This document shows positions 36,074-44,111 of a stretch of 64,000 nt of DNA, piece after piece (the first letter of the stretch is position 1; every line of letters starts with the position of its first letter). Source of the stretch: Vibrio ziniensis (GTDB lineage: Bacteria; Pseudomonadota; Gammaproteobacteria; Enterobacterales; Vibrionaceae); NCBI RefSeq assembly GCF_011064285.1, contig NZ_CP049332.1, positions 124,001 to 188,000 on the forward strand. The letters are read 5' to 3'. The translations under genes and the position numbers were made by a program. The notes beneath the pieces were generated by a model. It worked only from the letters and a program-made list of their open reading frames with translations, was not told the DNA's origin and made no database searches.

Positions 36074-36592
36074 ATGCTCACTGTCACTCTAGACAAGATT
36101 TACGCTTCTCGTCCTTGTAATAAATATTGGCGGGTAATCAAAGCGGCTTTCGCACCGACAAAGCTAAATATTGATTTTGAAAAGCCAATACCCGCCACAG
36201 CCATACTAGACAAAATCGGACTAGATGGATTCATAAAGGTGTTTATTGAAATCGAAGAATTTACAGAAATGCTGTCCGAGTTTGCATGTTGGTGTTCACT
36301 AAGAAACATCCATTTAATCAAGAGGTGCGTTCCTGAAAGGATCTACAACGAGACAGCCAAAGCCCTTCAAACAAATGATATTCACCAGTTAAACAAAAGG
36401 CTAATTCATCAAGCCTATTTAAGCACCCGAAAGTCCCCGCGTTTTAGCAAATCATCTCGACTACTTTATTCGATCTACTCAATAGGCTTAGATACTGCAG
36501 CAAGTATAAAAACGGCATCATATGCCGCTAACGACCAAACCAAAGAAGAACTGGAACAATTCACAAAGCTATATGAAATCCTTAGCTCTTAA
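36074..36592 (+). CDS. Hypothetical cargo protein
   Basis: This protein has 172 residues, helix-rich, with no signal peptide or membrane helix and a basic middle part. I recognise no family. It follows the methylase-like gene on the same strand after 103 bp. Its stop codon overlaps the stop of the last minus-strand tail gene by four bases, with no terminator between them. Its plus-strand position at the prophage end suggests lysogenic expression (moron). Confidence 0.6.
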   Translation: MLTVTLDKIYASRPCNKYWRVIKAAFAPTKLNIDFEKPIPATAILDKIGLDGFIKVFIEIEEFTEMLSEFACWCSLRNIHLIKRCVPERIYNETAKALQTNDIHQLNKRLIHQAYLSTRKSPRFSKSSRLLYSIYSIGLDTAASIKTASYAANDQTKEELEQFTKLYEILSS

Positions 36593-37335
36593 CTAGGTTC
36601 AAATTGAATGGTAACGCCAACCTCACTATTCATATTCGAGGTTAAAAAGGAATAAAAGTCAGCTGTGGTCGTAGGATCAAATACACATCCATATGTTCCG
36701 TCCAAAAAATAGTCCGGACTGTTTGATGTTGTACTAACTACCGTTCTAAATCCTTCGATAATAAAGGTCACAGTCCCCGCCTTAAAAGAGCCAGTAAATA
36801 CAGCCCCTCCGAACTTAGTCCCCTCAACGTAAACAGTCTCACCAAAATATTCGCATTCATCCCCGAGGTCAGTCATCGTCGGTTGCAGGTTACCCGCAAC
36901 ATCACTTCCTTTTGAAAAACCAATAACATCATATAAAGCACCGTCTTTCATACCTATTGTTAATACGTGTGCAGATCCCGCAGCTTCAACTGTGACAGTA
37001 GCAGTGTCTGATTGAACGCTACCTCCAAAACCAGAAACTACACAATAAAAGCCAAAAACCCCTGTTTCATTAGCATTGAATGCATAACTAGGATCAGTAG
37101 CACCCGAAACGGGAGAACCGTCCGAATTATGCCACTGATATGCCATTGTCGAGCCTAGCCCATCTGCTACAACAGATAATGTAATCGAACCATCAGGGGC
37201 AATTGCCCCACCAATTGGCTGTGTGGTTATTACAGGCTTTCGGGCAACGGTGACATTATCAATGGTGATAGTCTCAACAACTGTCCCGTCTACGTTTAAG
37301 GTCAAGATCTCCTGACCATCTATAAAAAACGCCAT
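36589..37335 (-). CDS. Phage tail-associated protein with Ig-like domain
   Basis: This protein has 248 residues. A short N-terminal strand region is followed by an Ig-like domain (about 33-117: ITTQPIGGAIAPDG, then MAYQWHNSDG and a Y-x-C pair) and a C-terminal beta-rich domain rich in Gly, Thr and Phe. Ig-like domains on phage virions are thought to aid surface adsorption. It is the last gene of the fibre operon, two bases after its neighbour. Confidence 0.6.
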   Translation of the reverse strand: MAFFIDGQEILTLNVDGTVVETITIDNVTVARKPVITTQPIGGAIAPDGSITLSVVADGLGSTMAYQWHNSDGSPVSGATDPSYAFNANETGVFGFYCVVSGFGGSVQSDTATVTVEAAGSAHVLTIGMKDGALYDVIGFSKGSDVAGNLQPTMTDLGDECEYFGETVYVEGTKFGGAVFTGSFKAGTVTFIIEGFRTVVSTTSNSPDYFLDGTYGCVFDPTTTADFYSFLTSNMNSEVGVTIQFEPS

Positions 37336-37337
37336 AT

Positions 37338-37676
37338 TTAACTCGTAAACAGATTTAGTGTCGTTCCCGATACGGTGTAACGGAATCCACCGAACCCCGC
37401 ACCCGCAGTATCGCTGTTAACCGCAGCAGGTATATTCTTCGATGAAATTTGCTCAAACAGTTGTGACAAGTAACCGCGTTTTGTTCCTGTCGCATGTTCA
37501 AAAATTAGTTGAGGGTTTTCAGCTAGTTCTTCTGCTGAAGCTGCGGGTAAATCTGCAATCGCAACTGCGCCTGTCGGTTCGGTTGCGCTTCTAGTCATAG
37601 CTTGTTTCATAATATTTAAATCACGGGATAAAGCTTGAATCGTATCTTCGATTTGCTTGATCTGTTCTTCGTTCAT
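37338..37676 (-). CDS. Hypothetical virion-associated protein
   Basis: This protein has 112 residues. An N-terminal coiled coil (about 1-28, EEQIKQIEDTIQALSRDL) precedes a linker rich in Ala and a Gly-rich C-terminus. The shape fits a fibre-attachment or trimerising element. No family is recognised. It lies inside the fibre operon. Confidence 0.55.
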   Translation of the reverse strand: MNEEQIKQIEDTIQALSRDLNIMKQAMTRSATEPTGAVAIADLPAASAEELAENPQLIFEHATGTKRGYLSQLFEQISSKNIPAAVNSDTAGAGFGGFRYTVSGTTLNLFTS

Positions 37677-37686
37677 CTTATTACCT

Positions 37687-38298
37687 TTAATTAGATGGGA
37701 TCACGCTACTGGCAATGATGCCTTGAGATTCGCTAGTTGTTAGCCATTGGTTTTCGTAGGTTTTTAGCATGTATTGGGTGTCGCCAAATCTAACATCTAA
37801 GTATGTACCTGACGGATTGGCTAATATGCTCAAAACCTTGAGCAACTGATTGATCGTAAATTCTGAATTCGACTTAGTTGAGATAAGCCCTAGACCACTT
37901 GAGGCTGTCAGCCATAAGCCCAAGGTTGTAGTGAGTTTTAGTGTTGTGCGTTCAATATTAGCGATATTGATAACGAGGTGCCGTGGTTTAGGGGCTTCAT
38001 ACGTAATGGCTACTCCCGCGCCAAGCACTTGCTTAATGATAAAGGTGTAAGAATCATGTACTCCCGCCCTTTCCATTGCAGCCAATATAGACATGTAGTT
38101 TTCCGCAAAGAAATCTCTATCTATATTGCTCATTACTGGAAATGTCCCGTTGTCATAGAGGACATAGCCAAACACTTTTGAACCTATAACCTCCTTGTTC
38201 ATTTTGACCAGTTCAGTAATCAAGGATTCTTGCTTTGCCGTGAGGGTAATCCCGTAAAACAAGTCATTCATTTCATCCGTTCTAAATAACTGCGTCAT
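37687..38298 (-). CDS. Hypothetical tail/fibre operon protein
   Basis: This protein has 203 residues, soluble, alpha+beta, with no recognised domain. Tight spacing to both neighbours (10 bp and 5 bp) places it in the same transcript as the fibre genes. A baseplate or fibre-assembly role is inferred only from position. Confidence 0.5.
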   Translation of the reverse strand: MTQLFRTDEMNDLFYGITLTAKQESLITELVKMNKEVIGSKVFGYVLYDNGTFPVMSNIDRDFFAENYMSILAAMERAGVHDSYTFIIKQVLGAGVAITYEAPKPRHLVINIANIERTTLKLTTTLGLWLTASSGLGLISTKSNSEFTINQLLKVLSILANPSGTYLDVRFGDTQYMLKTYENQWLTTSESQGIIASSVIPSN

Positions 38299-38303
38299 AG
38301 TGA

Positions 38304-39116
38304 TTACTCGAAATTTACATTCGAAACATCAAGGTTCGGTAGGAACTTGGTGTTATACGGGGATATATGAGGATCTGTTTTCCATGTAACTCCATCATCA
38401 AATGAGTACTCCGTGACGATTTCAGCGGCATAAGGCGCATCGCGGTTTATTTCAAAATAGCGCTCCGGTTCAACATCCATCCCGACCCAATAGAACGAGT
38501 CGAAATTTGCTAGAAAGGTTGAAACCACAGTTTCTGGCGTATCGATGATTACGTTTGAATTTCTTGAGGTTTTGATTGTGACTTTGAAAAGGATGTCTTG
38601 TTCATCAGCTACGACCCAACGGTAAGTTTCAATCCCGCCTTCACTAAGAACAATGTCCTGTTCAATGTCGCCAACCATGTAGGTACTCGCAACAACACAT
38701 GAGCTTTCCATGTACTGAGCTATTTCCAAATTGAGTTGTGCACTAGGTGTGTAATCAATCGCAACGTGCATCTTTCCTGAATCAGCTTCAATCATCTGCT
38801 TAACCGAAGAACGTAGCCCAAATTTCTCACGTAGCCCTGCAATCAGTGCGTTAGGAGTCGTTGTCGGATTTCCAATTTTTAAGTTCGTAGTTTGGATAAA
38901 CTCCGACATCTTTAAAAACGTTTCAGCCATTATGGTGTCGGCATACATATCCACCTGTGCGGCAGCGTAATAAACCTTGTATTCATCACTAGCAACGAAC
39001 GTGTTGAACGCTATGTTTTTGTATTCAGTTTTAGAATTAATAAAGGCGCTGTAATAGCGCCCAATATGAGTATCAAAGTCTTCGGGCGTTACCCCACTAG
39101 ATGAATCCCACTTCAT
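38304..39116 (-). CDS. Hypothetical baseplate or fibre protein
   Basis: This protein has 270 residues. A helical N-terminal half leads to a beta-rich C-terminal half. The start overlaps the stop of the preceding gene by four bases (ATGA), so translation is coupled. I recognise no family. Its size and place suggest a structural tail-tip component. Confidence 0.5.
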   Translation of the reverse strand: MKWDSSSGVTPEDFDTHIGRYYSAFINSKTEYKNIAFNTFVASDEYKVYYAAAQVDMYADTIMAETFLKMSEFIQTTNLKIGNPTTTPNALIAGLREKFGLRSSVKQMIEADSGKMHVAIDYTPSAQLNLEIAQYMESSCVVASTYMVGDIEQDIVLSEGGIETYRWVVADEQDILFKVTIKTSRNSNVIIDTPETVVSTFLANFDSFYWVGMDVEPERYFEINRDAPYAAEIVTEYSFDDGVTWKTDPHISPYNTKFLPNLDVSNVNFE

Positions 39117-39415
39117 GTATATGCACCTATTACATTTTGAGTTTCAGCAGTACCCGCTAAGGTGTAATTCATCTTTAAAGTAAAACCTTGAACTGATACT
39201 GAGCTGCTGAGAATTATGATTGAACGTTTAACCGCTTCGTTAATGATCCAAGTATTAAATGAATCCGCGCTAAAATCGACGTTCGGGATAGACCAATACT
39301 GGAAATCGAAACCAATGTTAGGTGCGTAGTAGAGTGAACGCTGTGCCGTCTGAAAGTTATTCTCAAAACGAGCAACGTTGCGCCCACGCCCTAAATATCC
39401 GGTGAGTGATGTCAT
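39113..39415 (-). CDS. Hypothetical tail protein
   Basis: This protein has 100 residues. It is rich in Asn, Phe and Tyr, with a GYLGRGRNVARFENNFQTAQR start. The stop and start overlap those of the following 270-residue gene. No family is recognised. Confidence 0.5.
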   Translation of the reverse strand: MTSLTGYLGRGRNVARFENNFQTAQRSLYYAPNIGFDFQYWSIPNVDFSADSFNTWIINEAVKRSIIILSSSVSVQGFTLKMNYTLAGTAETQNVIGAYT

Positions 39416-39417
39416 AG

Positions 39418-39780
39418 TTACCTCAGTTTCAATTCTTCTAGTTCTTGCTTCAGCTTTTCGAGTTCACTTGCTGCGCCCGAATCGAGAGGCTGTTTTGTAC
39501 CAACAGCAGGAGAACCTGAACCGCCCGAAACAGAAACGACTACTTGTTGCCCCGCCATTGATATCGCCTGTTCAGCAATACCAATTGCCTTATCAACAAT
39601 AAATTGAGTATCCAATTGGGTGTTAGTTATGTAGATCGAAAATTCTTTGCCCATTATCAAGAAACCATCGCTATCACTTTGACCGGACGAAACATTGATA
39701 ACGTCATTAGGTGTTTGAGTTTTTCCTTCAATCTCAACTTCTAACTTTGTGTCCCTGATTCTTGCTTTCAATAATTTCAT
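39418..39780 (-). CDS. Hypothetical virion protein with C-terminal coiled coil
   Basis: This protein has 120 residues from the ATG preceded by GTAAGG; an in-frame GTG 27 bases upstream would overlap the preceding gene. A beta-rich N-terminal part is followed by a Gly/Ser/Pro linker and a final leucine/glutamate coiled coil (ASELEKLKQELEELKLR), likely for oligomerisation. It lies in the fibre operon. Confidence 0.5.
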   Translation of the reverse strand: MKLLKARIRDTKLEVEIEGKTQTPNDVINVSSGQSDSDGFLIMGKEFSIYITNTQLDTQFIVDKAIGIAEQAISMAGQQVVVSVSGGSGSPAVGTKQPLDSGAASELEKLKQELEELKLR

Positions 39781-39796
39781 TTCGAGCCTTACGCTT

Positions 39797-40171
39797 TTAG
39801 CGTTCACGAGTTGGCGTTACCGTTAAAACTCCTGCCTCCGAATACACAATGTCTCCATTTGTTCCGGTTAGTACGGCTCTATATTGAAATCCAGATTGAG
39901 CTAACGTAGCTCGCCAGTTACCCAATGTTTCTGTTTGCCAATTTGGTAGAAAATCAGCGTCATACCAACATGGATCAGGCTCACAGCTTGATTCTTGCCA
40001 ATACACAGAGACATAGTTTTCAGCCGTAATAGAAAAGGAAATGCTTGCCCCATCTGCTGCGGTTATGGATTGTGGTTGTGTGGTGACTATTGGGAGTGTG
40101 CTTGGTGCGCTTTCACCCGCTTGGGGAACGACAATGCCCTTTTGGTTCGGTTTGTGAAGGTAATAACTCAT
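39797..40171 (-). CDS. Ig-like domain virion protein
   Basis: This protein has 124 residues. An Ig-like domain (about 30-117) has the pattern IVTTQPQSITAADGASISFS, then VYWQ and FQYRAVLTGTNGDIVYSEAGVLTV. A CxxxxC pair lies in the first half. It is likely a surface-exposed virion domain. It overlaps the upstream gene by four bases. Confidence 0.6.
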   Translation of the reverse strand: MSYYLHKPNQKGIVVPQAGESAPSTLPIVTTQPQSITAADGASISFSITAENYVSVYWQESSCEPDPCWYDADFLPNWQTETLGNWRATLAQSGFQYRAVLTGTNGDIVYSEAGVLTVTPTRER

Positions 40172-40440
40172 GAAGCATCAATCCTCACGGATGCTTGGTT
40201 GAATGCTTCGTGGGGTTTGTAAGCGGGCGTATGAAAAAGCTTTTCGCCACTTTTCATCGTAAAGGCAATCCAATCATTAACAAGGATTCCGTCAAAGTTC
40301 TCGGGAGCTTCCGCACCCGTATAGATATAAATTCCCATACCTAATGAACTCTGGTTTTGAACCAACACAGAAGCACCATCCGGTACACCCGCATCCGTCC
40401 ATACTCCGTAGACTGATTCTTGCTTTGCTAAAGTAGTCAT
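40168..40440 (-). CDS. First gene of the fibre operon
   Basis: This protein has 90 residues, beta-rich (LVQNQSSLGMGIYIYTGAEAP), with no recognised family. It is preceded by a GAGAGGA ribosome-binding site and then directly by TGATACCA array 2. It begins the block of eight tightly packed minus-strand genes that ends at 36,589. Confidence 0.55.
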   Translation of the reverse strand: MTTLAKQESVYGVWTDAGVPDGASVLVQNQSSLGMGIYIYTGAEAPENFDGILVNDWIAFTMKSGEKLFHTPAYKPHEAFNQASVRIDAS

Positions 40441-40451
40441 AGTTTCCTCTC

Positions 40452-40547
40452 TGGTATCAGAATGACATTTCCTGGTCGAGTTTATTCGCGTGTTTTGGTA
40501 TCAAAACGGCATTGCTGCAGCGACCGGTAACGCGAAAATTGGTATCA
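40452..40547 (-). repeat. TGATACCA array 2 (three copies, 44-bp period)
   Basis: On the minus strand, exact TGATACCA copies occur at 40540-40547, 40496-40503 and 40452-40459, 44 bp apart. The array fills the gap between the upstream stop (7 bases away) and the RBS of the first fibre gene (copy 3 ends 11 bases before the ATG). Spacers are 36 bp and unrelated to those of the other arrays. Confidence 0.9.
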
Positions 40548-40554
40548 GAAAACG

Positions 40555-40998
40555 CTACGCGAACGACAAAGCGCCTTTGAAAATTTGAGTAGTTAGGTCA
40601 AAGTCACCGTCAATGGCAACAATGCGCTTCCCTTTATATGGGTAATACAGTTGAGGAATGTGGTTACACACAAAACGATAAGCATCGGTTTCAATCGTTC
40701 TATTCGCTCGTTCTGGTAGGTTTTCAATCTTAATGAACTCACCAATGTTTACATCTAGCGTGTAGCCCAGTTCTTCCAGAAAATCAGTGGCGCAGTTAAT
40801 AGCCCTAGTTCTAGGTTGAACTCCATCTAGAAACTTAGCCCCTTCAACCATCTGATTGGGAACCTCCGTATATTTGGCGAAGGTAAAACCAAACGATGTA
40901 GGGACAATTTCTGGAAGGGATAAGGCGTAAAAATGATTGCGTTCCCAGTACTCCATTGAGAGTAAATAATCATTTTTAAGCGTTGCTCTAACTCTCAT
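40555..40998 (-). CDS. Hypothetical tail/baseplate protein
   Basis: This protein has 147 residues. The start at 40998 overlaps the previous stop and has a GGGGA upstream; an in-frame ATG 30 bases earlier lies within the neighbour. It is an alpha+beta protein with many aromatic residues. It is the last gene before array 2. No family is recognised. Confidence 0.5.
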   Translation of the reverse strand: MRVRATLKNDYLLSMEYWERNHFYALSLPEIVPTSFGFTFAKYTEVPNQMVEGAKFLDGVQPRTRAINCATDFLEELGYTLDVNIGEFIKIENLPERANRTIETDAYRFVCNHIPQLYYPYKGKRIVAIDGDFDLTTQIFKGALSFA

Positions 40999-41308
40999 TT
41001 CGTATCCCCAATAATGCGAATCCATCATTACGTTTAACCGTAGCTAACGAGCCGTCTGCTCTAACGTAGAACTCACCGCTTTCATAAACTGGTAAAAACG
41101 CACCTCTGAACATGAATGCAATCTTCATAGTTTGGTAATCAGGTACTTCATTCTCATTGATTACTGTTATAGATAGGGGTTCACCTTCAACGGCTAACTC
41201 ATTCACAATTTGCGGTATTTGCCTTTCAACAAAACCGGTAACGTCGCCTGATTCAAACCAAGTAAAGTCATTAGTCGTCAGCCCCATCAATTCAAGGATA
41301 TTGTTCAT
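40988..41308 (-). CDS. Hypothetical tail protein
   Basis: This protein has 106 residues (MNNILELMGLTTNDFTWFESGDVTGF...). It overlaps both neighbours by a few bases. Its location just after the tape measure and the 192-residue gene suggests a baseplate or tail-tip part. No motif is recognised. Confidence 0.5.
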   Translation of the reverse strand: MNNILELMGLTTNDFTWFESGDVTGFVERQIPQIVNELAVEGEPLSITVINENEVPDYQTMKIAFMFRGAFLPVYESGEFYVRADGSLATVKRNDGFALLGIRNES

Positions 41309-41883
41309 TTAACGATCTCTACTGTTTTAGGGATATTGGTTACGGCGTTGTTTGAGTAGCTACCTGTCAGCGAAGATTCACCCTTTTGCATTTCAAAAGT
41401 GAGTACCTTTTCCGTTGTATCCGCTTTTGTAGCGATAGTCATATTGAGTAGCGTACCGCCAATAATCACCATTTCAGGACTAAAGAAAGAAATGCGAGGA
41501 AGTGAATCTTGCTTTTGAAAAAGCCAACTAGCTAAACCGATCATCGCATTTATGAAGTCGTTGCTACCGCTTCTCAAAGTAATGGTCGATGTATTGATAT
41601 TTCCTTTTAGAATTGGCACTCCGCCCGCAACATCAATCGCTTTTACAACAGCTTGCTTATAGCCTTCGGGAATCATTCCAATTAAATCACCGATCAACGG
41701 GACAGGAATTGGCGTTGTAGAACGTAGATCGTGGTATTTTTCGGTTAGCTTTTTAATCTCGTCTTTATCTTCTGGCGTTAAATCAGCTTTCGCATTTAGC
41801 TCGGATAGCTGCTTTTGCTCACTTTCGGATAGGGTGTCGTCTAGATAAATTAGAAATAATGGCGGTGCTTTCTGCGTAATCAT
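41305..41883 (-). CDS. Hypothetical tail/baseplate protein
   Basis: This protein has 192 residues. A charged helical segment (SESEQKQLSELNAKADLTPEDKDEIKKL) is followed by a beta-rich part with a hydrophobic PVPLIGDLIGMIPEGY stretch. It follows the tape measure gene with overlapping stop and start, the position of distal tail or initiator proteins. Confidence 0.5.
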   Translation of the reverse strand: MITQKAPPLFLIYLDDTLSESEQKQLSELNAKADLTPEDKDEIKKLTEKYHDLRSTTPIPVPLIGDLIGMIPEGYKQAVVKAIDVAGGVPILKGNINTSTITLRSGSNDFINAMIGLASWLFQKQDSLPRISFFSPEMVIIGGTLLNMTIATKADTTEKVLTFEMQKGESSLTGSYSNNAVTNIPKTVEIVK

Positions 41884-43151
41884 TTCAATGCTCCTACATC
41901 ACCGCGATTCTTATTGTTTTGAGATTCCTTATCGGCAATATCCACCATCATTTGATTGATAGATGCGCCTTTTGCATCCATGTAATCAGTTATGTTCCCG
42001 AAGATGCCTTTTCCTGTCGTTGCTTTAAGAGGGCTATAAGTTCCAAAGTCCCATAACTTGTCCATGAAGTTAGACCAAGCACCTAAGCTGTTTATTGGTT
42101 GATTGCCTGCTTCTACTAAAGCATTCCAACGCTGACTATTTCCTTGTGAATAACTTGCTGCTGAACCAATTAAGCCTCGTTCTGCATTAACGACTTTAAT
42201 CTCCGCATTATCAGCGAGAATCTTCCCCTTAACCTTCAAATCCAAAACATCAATATTCGCCTGAATACGTCTTTCCTCAGAAGCATCTAGATCAACAATG
42301 TTCTTGGCTTGATTTTGAGTAATTCCATTAATGATTCGCTTTTGAAAAGCTTCTGCATCACCTTGCGAAAGAACGGCTGCTGCCCCTTCACCTCTATTTA
42401 ATGCTTCACCCAAATCATTCGTTCTTACATTGCCACCCATCATCGTATCGACAAAGTTTTGAAAGGTTAGATCGCTGTTATTGGCAAGCATCTTCTTGAA
42501 TGGAGACATAAACCGCGAAGCTAAAAGCGCATCTTCATCTCCAAATACTTGGTTCATGTATTGAGCAGCGACTTCCGGTGTCAGCTTTGCCATTGACCCG
42601 ATAAAATCTAGAAATGAGCTTTCTATGCCGTTTTTCTCTGCACTGCTTTTATACGCTGCCATTTCCGGACGTTCCAATGCCCCGACGAAACCAGATAACA
42701 GACCACGCAGATCAGATTGATCTAAGCGAGCTGAAATACCAACCGCACTCAAAGCAGCATATCGCCCCCTGTTAATGCCTAGAGCGTCTGCGGTGTCACT
42801 TATGTCAGACATATCATTTAGGCGTTCTCGGGCAATCTGTGCGTATTCCTCAGCCCCTTGAAACGCTTTAGTTACAATATCTTTGGCTACACCCGCAGCA
42901 GCCATTACAGCTTCACTAGCTAAGTTAGCCCCCGTTAGCATCAGGAAGCCTTGAAGATGCTTTAGCTTGTTTTTGACTTTATCACCGCCAGTTTCCACAC
43001 CGCGCTCAAAGCCTTTACCCATCCAGAAATCAAAATCGTCAGCAGCTTGTTTTGCCGTTCTGCGAAGTTCTATTTCCATCTTTTTGGATTCTTCGCGCAT
43101 CTTGCGCTCATCGATGCGTGGGGCGAGGATAAATTCAGAACTGGTAGCCAT
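41880..43151 (-). CDS. Tape measure-like protein
   Basis: This protein has 423 residues, mostly helical, with a hydrophobic segment (about 60-95, LMLTGANLASEAVMAAAGVAKDIV). It follows the chaperone frameshift pair, as tape measure genes nearly always do. If it sets tail length at the usual ratio, the tail would be short, but that is family knowledge applied by position. Its start lies in the end of the -1 frame of the chaperone gene. Confidence 0.7.
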   Translation of the reverse strand: MATSSEFILAPRIDERKMREESKKMEIELRRTAKQAADDFDFWMGKGFERGVETGGDKVKNKLKHLQGFLMLTGANLASEAVMAAAGVAKDIVTKAFQGAEEYAQIARERLNDMSDISDTADALGINRGRYAALSAVGISARLDQSDLRGLLSGFVGALERPEMAAYKSSAEKNGIESSFLDFIGSMAKLTPEVAAQYMNQVFGDEDALLASRFMSPFKKMLANNSDLTFQNFVDTMMGGNVRTNDLGEALNRGEGAAAVLSQGDAEAFQKRIINGITQNQAKNIVDLDASEERRIQANIDVLDLKVKGKILADNAEIKVVNAERGLIGSAASYSQGNSQRWNALVEAGNQPINSLGAWSNFMDKLWDFGTYSPLKATTGKGIFGNITDYMDAKGASINQMMVDIADKESQNNKNRGDVGALK

Positions 43152-43347
43152 CGCTATTCGCCTCCTGTTGTTTTAGCTGTCGATAAGCTTTGCGCAGTAC
43201 TAGACCTATGAGATCAGCGCCTTCGATATTGGGAGAATTCTCGATAACATCTGCCGCAAACCCATCACCTACAATCCGGTACTGCGCCAATTCATCTACT
43301 TCTGAGGGACTTAAAAAAAAAGACCTGAGTCTTTTAGATTTGAACAA
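43135..43347 (-). CDS. Downstream part of frameshifted tail assembly chaperone
   Basis: This open frame (70 codons from its own ATG) overlaps the end of the 120-residue chaperone in the -1 frame. It is most likely expressed through slippage at the T9 run at 43313-43321. The predicted fusion is 179 residues: about 118 from the first frame and about 60 from this one (starting LSPSEVDEL). This is the gpG/gpGT pattern. An independent start at 43347 is possible but has no clear RBS. Confidence 0.75.
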   Translation of the reverse strand: MFKSKRLRSFFLSPSEVDELAQYRIVGDGFAADVIENSPNIEGADLIGLVLRKAYRQLKQQEANSDGYQF

Positions 43348-43673
43348 TGTACCAATGATTCGAGAACCATTTCCCCTAATTCGGGTAACTGGTAGTTATC
43401 GATATTTGACACATCAATCGACATTCCATGCTTATTGCTGTGCACAGAAACAAGGGCAAGCATGTCGTAATAGTCAATTCGCTGAACTGCCATTAACTCA
43501 ATCAATATTCGCTTGCGCCCATCTGGGTCTAAAGATAAGAAATGCTCTTTGCATTGTTCTTCTGAGACTAGCCCTTGTTGACGCATTGTCTTTGCTCGGT
43601 ACATATGCAAAACGAAGCCACAATAAGCCATGTATGCATTCCAAGCTTTTGTTCCTTTGAAGTTATTTATCAC
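43311..43673 (-). CDS. Tail assembly chaperone (short form)
   Basis: This protein has 120 residues, helical and acidic, ending in two Phe encoded within a run of nine Ts followed directly by the stop. The T run reads T-TTT-TTT at the zero-to-minus-one shift point, a canonical slippery heptamer. It is located between tail tube and tape measure genes, where lambda-like phages place gpG. Chaperones of this type coat the tape measure before tube assembly. Confidence 0.75.
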   Translation of the reverse strand: MINNFKGTKAWNAYMAYCGFVLHMYRAKTMRQQGLVSEEQCKEHFLSLDPDGRKRILIELMAVQRIDYYDMLALVSVHSNKHGMSIDVSNIDNYQLPELGEMVLESLVHCSNLKDSGLFF

Positions 43674-44111
43674 TTAAGCCACCGATTTGAATTCGTCTTT
43701 AAAATTCTTAGGGGCGGTTTGGATTACTAAATTCACATCTAGTGTGGATTCAGATTCGTTAGCCGTACCATTGCGGGGATCGTTCTTGATGATGCTCTCT
43801 TTAGTCACAATAGTTCGACCGTTCTTCTTGTTGAAAGACGTAAAACTAAAGCGTTCCTCACCCTTATAAATCTTGGTGTAAAGCTCAAGGTGTTGCTGGC
43901 TAACATTACGAAGCTTCACATTTACTTCAATCGGCTGAGTTAAGCCCGAAGAGACAATCTCCCCGTTACCATAACCATTTGGGTCACAAAACATCTGGAC
44001 TACCTTTTGGTTATTTCGCCCAAGTTCTAGCACTGAGATATAGCTGTACTCCTCACCGTCATAAACAACGGTGGTTTCCATTTCACCAATTCGAAAAGAA
44101 CTTCCAGACAT
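43674..44111 (-). CDS. Tail tube protein
   Basis: This protein has 145 residues from the ATG that overlaps the sheath stop (TAATG). It is beta-rich (FRIGEMETTVVYDGEEYSY..., a long SFTSFNKKNGRTIVTKES segment). Size and place between sheath and chaperone genes match a myovirus tube protein. The frame is open further upstream into the sheath gene, but that would add unrelated residues. Confidence 0.65.
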   Translation of the reverse strand: MSGSSFRIGEMETTVVYDGEEYSYISVLELGRNNQKVVQMFCDPNGYGNGEIVSSGLTQPIEVNVKLRNVSQQHLELYTKIYKGEERFSFTSFNKKNGRTIVTKESIIKNDPRNGTANESESTLDVNLVIQTAPKNFKDEFKSVA

